Assembly: GCA_016802295.1 (NCBI GenBank) | Contig: JAESIW010000138.1 | Span: 3,314,152-3,378,151, forward strand | Direction of reading: 5' to 3' | From: Brachionus rotundiformis | Taxonomy: Eukaryota; Rotifera; Eurotatoria; Ploima; Brachionidae | DNA: 64,000 nucleotides | Shown: positions 56,390 through 64,000 of the stretch, in pieces | How positions within the stretch are numbered: position 1 is the first letter of the stretch | Layout of the letters: each line of letters starts with the position of its first letter | Program-made: the position numbers and the translations under genes | The notes under the pieces: model-generated | What the model saw: only the letters and a program-made list of their open reading frames with translations | Databases searched by the model: none | Told to the model about the DNA's origin: nothing

Positions 56390-58390
56390 TTAACATGGTA
56401 TAAAATTGTCGGATCTGGATTGACGAAAATCACAAACAAATCTTTTTCTACACCCCAAATCACATGATTGTTGATTATCAGAAGATTTTGAATAGTATCT
56501 ATATAATTTATCCAATTCGGGACTATTCAAATTTTTTGATAACTTGTCGAGAAGATTATTCCAGTCTTGTGGTTGAAGGCTTGTCATGTTAAAGGCTTCC
56601 TAGATAAACAAATTTTTAAATTTAGAAAAAAAAAATTAAAAAAAAACTTTTGCAGAATATTCTTTTCTCCAAACTGGCTTCAGAGTTAAATTGGCCTCTG
56701 TAATATTCAAAAAATAGGTCTCGTGATCTAATACTTGAAAACTTGAATTTTTATATGATCCGTCAATAGAATAAATTCTGTAGCCTGGATTTAAATAAGA
56801 ATAAGTAGTAACACTTCCGGCTATGTAAAGAACATTAACTGGTCGTTTGAGGTCTTCTAAATCATAAAAAAGTCTGAATTTTTCTGTATGTGCATGTCCA
56901 AAAAATTGTCCAACTATGGTTGATTCATATCGATTGACTATTCTGTAGTAGCTTTTGCTGAAAGATTCCAAGCACGATTCTGGAGGAATATGACCAATTA
57001 TGTGAACTTTTTCACCAATATTTTCACTATTTTGCAAAATATCAACCAACCATGCCAATTGACCAAGTGGATCTGATGAATTAATGTACAGGTAGAAATT
57101 TTCATTTGGACAGTAGTTCATATTAAGAGAGACCAGTCTAAGTCCAGGGTATAATTGAAGTGAATAAAAGGCTCCCCTGAAATTTTTATAAATTTTTACT
57201 CAATTACTTATAATTTAATTTATTACTCGGAAATATTTTGGGCTAAAGATTCTGGTAGGCCAGTCTTAACCCAGTCCAAAGCCAATCTAGAATATAACCA
57301 AGAAATACTCTCTCCTTTGACAAAAGGTGGAGGATATCTATGTAATAATTATAGAATTTTTAACAACAAAAAAAATTAATATTACAAATTTACGGGCGTA
57401 GTTTCATGATTACCAAGAGCTGGATAGATAATTTTGTTTGGAAAGTATTTTTGAAATAAGCCAGTTAGAACATCTAAAGCATCTAATTGATCTTGTCTTG
57501 ATTGCTTCCAAACATTGTGTGGTGGCAAGTCACCAGTCCAATAGATAAAATCAAACTAGATTTCAAAATTAAATCTTAAAATTTAATTTGGTTTGTTTCC
57601 ATTTTACTTGCTCATTTTTAACTATATGTTGAAACATGTTCTCAACAGTCCAAACTGGCACATCACAATTTCTATAGTCTCCCCAGTATCCAGCGTTTTG
57701 ATCGTTTGCTGAAGTTTCAGCATTTGTTTTTGGTGTGCTTGAGTTTCTGCAACATAATGGTTGTCCACATTCTGCTAAAGAACCTGGTTGATACTCAAAG
57801 TCAATATGAATATCGGATAAATGCAAAATTCGTAATTTGGGAGAATCGGGCTTGATGAAAAATTTAAAATTCTGATACGAAATTTTTAAATATATTAATT
57901 ACTGATGGAGGAGTTGGTGGAATTACAGGAGGCTTTGGAACATTCGGCAAAGAAATATTCCAATTAAATATAGGATTTTTTACTTCACTGCAACCTAATC
58001 CTACTGAACACAATTCAATGTCATTCAATGTGGTTGTATTTATAATATTTAAAACCGGTGACTGATAAAATAATTAAAATAATTAAATTGATAAATTACC
58101 GTGTATGTTAAAATTACTGTAAATAAATCAATTGCATCTGAGCAAACCTCTAATTCTTCAATTTTTAAATAAGTACATATAAATTTGGCAATTTCTTTTA
58201 TAAACTTTGTTTCATTTTTTTTAATTATATCTCTTGCCAATGGCATGGCTAGATAGCACGCTTCACAAAGTTGTTTTGGATCAGGTGCTCCATTTTTAAT
58301 GCACGACTTTAAATCATGGCATTGTCTATTTACTGGAAGTGAGTAAATAAACAGAAAAGTAGAACAGAAAATAAAAAATTTGAACGACAT
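56390..58390 (-). CDS. Acid sphingomyelinase paralogue B (SMPD1-like)
   Basis: join(58390..58100, 58061..57903, 57850..57608, 57555..57386, 57337..57227, 57176..56648, 56599..56390), 570 aa. Signal peptide MSFKFFIFCSTFLFIYS. Saposin-B Cys pattern (QLCEACYLAMP, KFICTYLK, EVCSDA). Catalytic motifs LSDIHIDFEYQPGSLAEC, GYWGDYRNCDVPVW, YWTGDLPPHNVW, YPALGNHET, VHIIGHIPPESC and GQFFGHAHTEKF. C-terminus DNFIPC. It has an intron after EYSAK (56647-56600) absent from A and C. Its stop is 97 bp from the start of copy A. Complete and apparently functional. Confidence 0.93.
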
Positions 58391-58566
58391 TTTAGTGATT
58401 TTTTTTAGTAGTTCGAAATTAAATACTAATTACCTGTATCAGTATCTTTTTAGCTTATCAACATTAAATTCAAAGATAATTTTATTTTAAAAAATTTATA
58501 ATATTTTTAAATGAAAATATTGTGATAGATAAAAGAATCTATTCAATAAAACAAGAAATTTTTAAA

Positions 58567-60581
58567 TCAACATGGTATGAAATTGTCCGACCGAGATTGT
58601 TTAAAGCTACAAAAAAGCTTCCTTTTACAATCTGAATCACATTCGGGAAAATTGTCAGATGATTTTGAATAATATCTTTTAAAAAAATTGTAAAAAAATT
58701 ATATTAATAAAAACATGATTATCTATTACTTGAGTAATTTATTAGCAAAATCACCATTAACATTTTCCAATATTTTGTCAATTAAATCACTCCAATTTTG
58801 AGGAAACAAATTCATTAAACCGAAATCTTTTTTTGCTGAATATTCTTTTTTCCACTTTGTTCGATTGTATAGATTGGCCTCTGTTAAATTTAAGTACATT
58901 GTGGTGTAATCTATTATTTGCCATGTTGATGATCCATGATTTCCGTCAACTTCGTAAATTCTGTATGAAGGGTTTAGATAAGACAGTGTGGTTACACTTG
59001 GACCTAAATAGGCTACATTTACGGCTCGGGTTGTATTTTCTAAATCATAAAATAGAGATATTTCATCTTTATGAGAGTGACCATATATTTGACCAACAAT
59101 AGTTGATTCGTATCTGTTGACAATTCTATAATAATTTGCGCTCCAGCTTTCCAGACATTGGCTTGGATCAATGTGCCCAATTATATGCACTTTTTCATTA
59201 TTGTCTTCACTTTCTTGAAGAGTTTTGACAAACCAGTCCAATTGGCCTAAAGGATCAGTCGAATTCAAAAACAACCAAAAATTTTCCTTTGGGCAATAGT
59301 TGGTATTCAAAGATATAACCCGAAAATTAGGAGCTATTTTAATACTATAAAAAGCACCACTTCAAAAAAAAACAATAAATAATTTGTTTTATAATAATAT
59401 TTAATATATTATTCACTTTTTTATATTTTCGAACAGAGAATCTGGAAGGCCAGTCTTAGTCCATTCTTTTGCCAACGAATTATACAACCATTCTATACTA
59501 TCTTCTTTGACTGCCGGTGTTGGGAATCTTAAAATTTTGTAAATATAATATATGTATATTTTTTTATTTTTAAATTCTTACAAATTACATGGAGCTGACT
59601 CATGGTTTCCAAGTGCAGGTAGAATTACTTTATTGGGAAAATATTTCAAAAAAATTTTGGTTAAATGCTCTAAAGCAGATAGTTGATCGTTTCTCGTTTG
59701 ATTCCATATGTTATGAGGTGGTAAATCACCTGTCCAATAGATCAAATCAAACTAGAATTTAAGTTATTAGATATAAATTTATTGTCGATTTTTTACTTTT
59801 TCATTTTTTGAGATATGTTTGAACATATCCTCAACAGTCCAGACAGGTATGTCACAATTCCTATAATCGCCCCAAAAACCAGCTGATGATTCATCATCTT
59901 TAGTTTTTGATCTAGATGAGCTTTGATTTCTGCAGCACAATGGTTGGTCACAATCAGCCAGAGAACCGGGTTGATACTCAAAATCAATATGGATGTCTGA
60001 CAATTGAAGGATTCGAAATGTTTTTGAGTTTGGCTTGGGAGGTTTAAGTGGTTCAACTGGAGGTTTGGGCACATCCGGAAGTGTGATATTCCAAGCAATT
60101 ATTGGATTCTCAATTTTTGAACATCCTAATGCCAAAGAACATATTTCAAGCGATGATAGTTGAGTATTTCTTGTCACACTAAATACTGAAGTCTTAATTT
60201 CAAATTTTTTTTAAAATAAAAAAAATTAAATTTTCTATTTACTTCGTATGTTTGAATAGCCATGCTGCAAACAATATCATCAGCTAAGTTCAACTTCTCG
60301 CAAACATAAGAAGCTATGTCGTGAATATGGTCAGTTTTGTTTTTTTTAATAAGTTCACGTACTAGAGGTAAAGTTATTCGACAAAAATCACATAGTTGGC
60401 GTCTGGTCGGGCGCTTTCCAAATTGTCTATTTCTTAAATCTTCTGTTAGCCAGTATTTACAATCAGTTTGGTTACGGCAGATGTCAGTAGTTTTTTTTTC
60501 AAAAGGTAAACTAAAAATTTCGGCTACTAATGATAATTTTAAAAGATAATAGAGTGGTATTAGATGGTAAATTATTTGCAT
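58567..60581 (-). CDS. Acid sphingomyelinase paralogue C (SMPD1-like)
   Basis: join(60581..60243, 60192..59797, 59751..59582, 59527..59417, 59359..58730, 58675..58567), 584 aa. N-terminal hydrophobic signal within MQIIYHLIPLYYLLKLSLVA. Saposin-B domain with RRQLCDFCRITLP and ASYVCEKLN. Phosphatase motifs LSDIHIDFEYQPGSLADC, GFWGDYRNCDIPVW, YWTGDLPPHNIWNQ, LPALGNHESAPCN, VHIIGHIDPSQC and GQIYGHSHKDEI. C-terminus DNFIPC. It lacks the intron before the RILQLSD motif found in A and B, but has a unique one (58729-58676) before YYSKSSDNF. First of three same-strand copies. Confidence 0.93.
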
Positions 60582-61789
60582 ATTTTATTGATTCTATTCA
60601 ACCAAAAAAAAATTTTTATGTAAAAACAATTTTTTTTTAAATTTCGTTTTTATATTCAGGTTAATGTTTTATTCAAATAAGTCACGTGATTAGAGTTTTT
60701 AGAACATAATAGAATTTAAATTAGGTTTTATTAAAAAAAATTAAATGTTTAATCTAATAGTTCAATTTTTTGATTGTCTAATTTAAGGTTATGATTTTTA
60801 TAAATTTATCAATTTATTACAAAATTAAATGATAATTTTAAATTAAATTTTCATTTTGACTTGATTTTCTGTAATATAAATTCCTTTTGAAGAGAGTTTC
60901 TAAATCTTAGCTTAGATGCTATCTATTTTAAAGATCATTAAATTTTTTATTTTTAATTATTTAAAAATTTATATTTTAAAAAAACAAACACTATAATCTT
61001 TTAAAATCTGTTTTAGATTGTTGAAAACTTCATTTTGAAATTAAATTTTTTTCGGAAATAAAAACTAAATTTAATTAAATTAAAATTGATTGTTGATAAT
61101 TATGGCTTCGAAAATTTTGTCTTATGTATACAAAAAATTAATTTTCCAAAGCTTTCAATTAAATAAATAATAATAACAATTATCTAAATTGGACTCATCT
61201 TTTATTATTTTAAATTTTATTTTCATATTTGTATTTATTTTTATGATCAGAAATTCAAATTTGAATGAATTTTCAAAAAGTTTCAGCATAAAAATTTAGT
61301 TTCTTTCACGATTTACCATCTCAACCCATTTAACTCTTTTTTTCTTCAATATCCTTGTGGGCTAAAGGGTCTTTTGCTTTCCTCTCAGGTCTATCTTTGT
61401 ATTACTCTAATTGATCTACGATTACTCTAACTAACCCTAACCCTATTTTATTCAATAACTGGGGTATCACATCTAAATTTTTTCTAAACCTAAGCTTAAT
61501 AATTTAAATGAAACATTTTTTTTAAATGATTTATAATTCTTTTAAAATAATGTTTTCTGAAATGGTGAGTTGGCTTGTCTGAGTCTTTTCTCAATCATCA
61601 TACGACTTGTACATAAAAGACTTTTCGTCTGTATCCGGTAATAAGAACTAAAATCCTATTTTAATTATTTTTAATTCTTCAAGTTTTTATTCCGTACTTA
61701 GACCCAAATTTCAAATTACTAAATTTAGACAAAATAATTTTGGACATGTGGCGTTTGGATCTTTGTGTATATCAATCAAGTGAAAAGTG
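60582..61789. other. AT-rich intergenic
   Basis: No gene recognised. CTAACCCTAACCCTA at about 61430-61446 is a two-copy telomere-like motif, too short to interpret. Confidence 0.55.
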
Positions 61790-62023
61790 CATATGCCAAG
61801 GCGGATACTTTGCATACTGATGTAATTGTTTACAAGTAGAGAGGAGATATTGAGGGCAATATTGCTTAAATACATGGTAAGACTTCACCTAGACTATGCA
61901 GTGCAGGACTTGAGAGAAGATTCAAGAACAGACAGCAAAGATCCTTGTGTCGCTAGAAAGTTTCTCAAGTCGATGAGGCTGGTTAGAATGGTATTGACTA
62001 GGAAAAAATTGTTCAAAGCATAA
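61790..62023 (+). mobile_element. Non-LTR retrotransposon (LINE) fragment
   Basis: The frame ending at 62021-62023 includes AILLKYMVRLHLDYAVQ, close to the LYKxxVRPHLEYAVQ motif in the C-terminal part of many LINE reverse-transcriptase proteins. The following residues are Lys/Arg-rich and do not continue the domain cleanly, and no upstream reverse-transcriptase core is present. It is a short, truncated, dead copy. Recognition rests on one motif. Confidence 0.45.
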
Positions 62024-62437
62024 CTTTAAAAAAATTAAAAATTTAAAAAGTTTAAAATTTTTAAAAAGTTAAAAAAACTTGGGTCTTTTGGTGAAAACGT
62101 CATGCATGCGCCTAAAGTTTTGGTACATACAACAAGTATGATTTGGACTATTTATACTATTGGTTACTACTATTGAGATTATAATTTATTTATTTTTAAA
62201 AAAAGATTAATAAATTTTTTAAATAGGGTATTTTTATTTGTGAACTAAATTAAATTATAAATTACTGATAAATATGGAACATTATTTGACAAAATAACAA
62301 CAGAAATGAAATTAAAATTAATTTACAAAATAAATTGACATGGGTCATTTCAACAAATGAAACAAAAAAAAAGAGTAATAACTGGAAAATTAAAATTAAA
62401 TCATTTCGAGCAATTAACTCTTTAAAAAAAAATTAAT
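62024..62437. other. AT-rich spacer, 3' flank of KLF gene
   Basis: No gene recognised. Confidence 0.55.
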
Positions 62438-63511
62438 TTAAAAATTAGGATATTGATTGAATATTTGAAAATTTTGATATTGATTCAAAATAAATTGGTC
62501 CGGAATTTGATTATAACTTTGCTGAATAGGCTGTTCTGGAGATTGTTTGGGTTGGACATTGGTTACAGTTGAATCCACCATTTGGTCCAAGCTTAGACGC
62601 TGCTCCAATTGAAGATGTCTCTTGACATGAAGTTTTAAATGATCAGATCGAGCAAAGCGTTTCTCACACTTGTCACATGCATACGGTCTGTCACCAGAAT
62701 GTTTTCTCAAATGCCGAGTTAGCTCATCTGATCTGGCAAATCTCCACTTACAACCAGGCCATTTGCACAAATAGGGCTTTTCGCCCGTATGTATGCGACA
62801 ATGGGCTTTCAAATGAGAACTCTTTGTATATGATTTTTTACATCCTTCATAGGAACATCGATAAATGCGCCTATTCTCAAGATCATCTATATTCTTTCTT
62901 TGGTAGCGTTTTGTTTCGCCCATATCAACCGGTTTCTGTAAAATGGTCGTAACATTAGGTTGGGTCAGATCAATCATCGGCTCATACAAGTCCTTAAAAA
63001 CTCTAGGCTTATTTTTTTTTATCTTTTGTTGTCTTAAATTATCTAATTGTAGATTATCAGGTAAACTTTTGAATGAGTCCGATCTGTTCTCGGATGGATT
63101 GTATTGATTGAGTGCACCTTGAATGTTCTCATCCAATACTGTTGGCTCTCTCTTGATCCCGCTGTATTGATAGGAAAAATTTGAAAGATCATATTGACTG
63201 TAGTATGGGTAGCTGAATTGATTATTGTTGTAGAAATTGTAGCTAAAAACGTGCTGGTTATCTGTGGCTTCATAGTGTTCGACTTTGGTGAAATGGTCCT
63301 GGTAGTGGTCTCTTTCGGATTTTTTTAAAGTATCGTAAATATAAGTCAGGGGTGGATTGGTGAAGTTGTCAGAATTGGAGCTCATGTAGCCACTTTCAAT
63401 TTCATTCAGGTTCGAGTCTATTGAGAATGGCGAATTGTGATTGTCTGGCCAGAATGGATCGTTGTATGAAAAATGTGCCGGGTCTGGCTTGATTGAAAGG
63501 GGATTTATCAT
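62438..63511 (-). CDS. Kruppel-like factor, three C2H2 zinc fingers
   Basis: 357 aa from the ATG at 63511; an upstream in-frame TTG is unlikely, because a splice acceptor (AATTTACAG) sits between them. The N-terminal about 215 residues are rich in Tyr, Asn, Ser and Pro (probable regulatory region). Three consecutive fingers lie at about residues 217-299: YRCSYEGCKKSYTKSSHLKA, the TGEKPY linker, CKWPGCKWRFARSDELTRH, and YACDKCEKRFARSDHLKLH. Contact residues KSSHLKA, RSDELTR and RSDHLKL are those of KLF/SP proteins, which bind GC/CACCC boxes. Which KLF subgroup is unclear. Gln/Asn-rich C-terminal tail. Coding region is a single exon. Confidence 0.92.
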   Translation of the reverse strand: MINPLSIKPDPAHFSYNDPFWPDNHNSPFSIDSNLNEIESGYMSSNSDNFTNPPLTYIYDTLKKSERDHYQDHFTKVEHYEATDNQHVFSYNFYNNNQFSYPYYSQYDLSNFSYQYSGIKREPTVLDENIQGALNQYNPSENRSDSFKSLPDNLQLDNLRQQKIKKNKPRVFKDLYEPMIDLTQPNVTTILQKPVDMGETKRYQRKNIDDLENRRIYRCSYEGCKKSYTKSSHLKAHCRIHTGEKPYLCKWPGCKWRFARSDELTRHLRKHSGDRPYACDKCEKRFARSDHLKLHVKRHLQLEQRLSLDQMVDSTVTNVQPKQSPEQPIQQSYNQIPDQFILNQYQNFQIFNQYPNF

Positions 63512-64000
63512 TGTTTTGAAAATGTGTTTGTTAACTATCTGTAAATTATTCAATATAAATAGACAACCTAAAACAAAAATTAAATAATTAAGATAAGTAA
63601 TTGATTAATTGATAAGAGAATATTTGTTTTAGGTCGTTAGTTTGCACGAGAAAAAATAGGATGGACAAGATTTGTTGTTTTGAAATAAATGATAAAGCGG
63701 CTACTGTTTTTTAAGTTAAATTTTGTCCTTAGAAAAATTATCATTGGCTTATTAGATGATTTCTATGAGAATTAATTTTATTTTTAAGCTCTGGTCATTT
63801 GGCGGTGGCTTAGAATACCAACAAAGTTGAGTGCCGCTTGACCAAACCCTCAACCCTCAATATTTCGCTTCAAAAACATTTTTTATTTCATAGAATTTAT
63901 AATAAGAAAAAATTGGACAATTAGGTGGCAGATTGGCTTATTTTGGATAAGACAAAAATTTTAAACCGTGCATGGGTTTAATCTTAGAAATAAAATGTGG
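63512..64000. promoter_or_regulatory. 5' flank of KLF gene with probable 5' UTR splice acceptor
   Basis: AATTTACAG at about 63536-63544 on the minus strand, 25-32 nt before the ATG, looks like an acceptor for a 5' UTR exon or a spliced leader. The rest, slightly less AT-rich from 63785, contains no gene I recognise. Confidence 0.35.

Noticed and set aside
61430..61446. CTAACCCTAACCCTA as an interstitial telomere
   Set aside because: Only about two repeat units; expected by chance or a degenerate remnant.
1..64000. Bacterial or viral origin, CRISPR array, tRNA or rRNA genes
   Set aside because: Spliced animal genes occur throughout; no regularly spaced repeats, cloverleaf sequences or rRNA motifs were seen by eye. 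A covariance-model scan would be needed to exclude small RNAs.

Overview
The window is nuclear DNA from a small, compact, very AT-rich metazoan genome. The evidence is animal-type multi-exon genes with GT-AG introns that are mostly about 49-60 nt long (neurofibromin, CaM kinase I, eIF3i, beta-hexosaminidase, NDUFB11, V-ATPase subunit A, myosin essential light chain, acid sphingomyelinase, KLF and bHLH factors). There are no bacterial gene arrays. The combination of AT bias, tiny introns and a DDE transposase with a SWIM-like and ubiquitin-protease-like tail suggests a monogonont rotifer such as Brachionus. That assignment is inference, not proof. Exon joins below were made by eye from GT/AG sites, reading-frame continuity and remembered family alignments.

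Layout. 0-5.9 kb: a DXD-type Golgi glycosyltransferase in AT-rich spacer. 5.9-15.3 kb (minus): a complete neurofibromin gene in only two coding exons. 15.3-30 kb: a MITE-like inverted repeat, a hypothetical protein with an NPWGKPGGGAP motif, a two-EF-hand mini-protein, CaM kinase I in nine exons including a 16-nt microexon, and eIF3i whose first coding exon is just ATG, separated by 3-4 kb AT-rich deserts.

30.7-41.5 kb is the accessory zone. It holds a kinesin-13-N-terminus-like domain joined to two membrane helices, a small membrane ORF, a broken trehalase, a divergent homeodomain without Asn51, a 124-bp tandem repeat, two orphan membrane proteins, an apparently intact 952-aa DDE transposase with a USP-like tail whose catalytic Cys appears to be Ser, a rearranged TPR/Sel1 pseudogene and a MITE.

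42-50 kb: beta-hexosaminidase (nine exons), NDUFB11, a MITE with a perfect 9-bp target duplication, and V-ATPase subunit A. 50.4-52.8 kb: two head-to-head myosin essential light chain genes forming a 593-bp inverted repeat, apparently identical including introns, but with different final codons and flanks. This is a strong signature of recent gene conversion or duplication. 53.4-60.6 kb: a bHLH factor convergent with three tandem acid sphingomyelinase paralogues separated by only 97 and 176 bp and differing in intron positions. 61.8-63.5 kb: a LINE fragment and a Kruppel-like factor.

Most genes are unrelated housekeeping or regulatory genes. The functional groupings are lysosomal hydrolases (hexosaminidase and three sphingomyelinases, with V-ATPase as the acidifying pump) and calcium/muscle proteins (EF-hand, CaM kinase I, light chains). 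I see no bacterial-style operon, CRISPR array, tRNA or rRNA.
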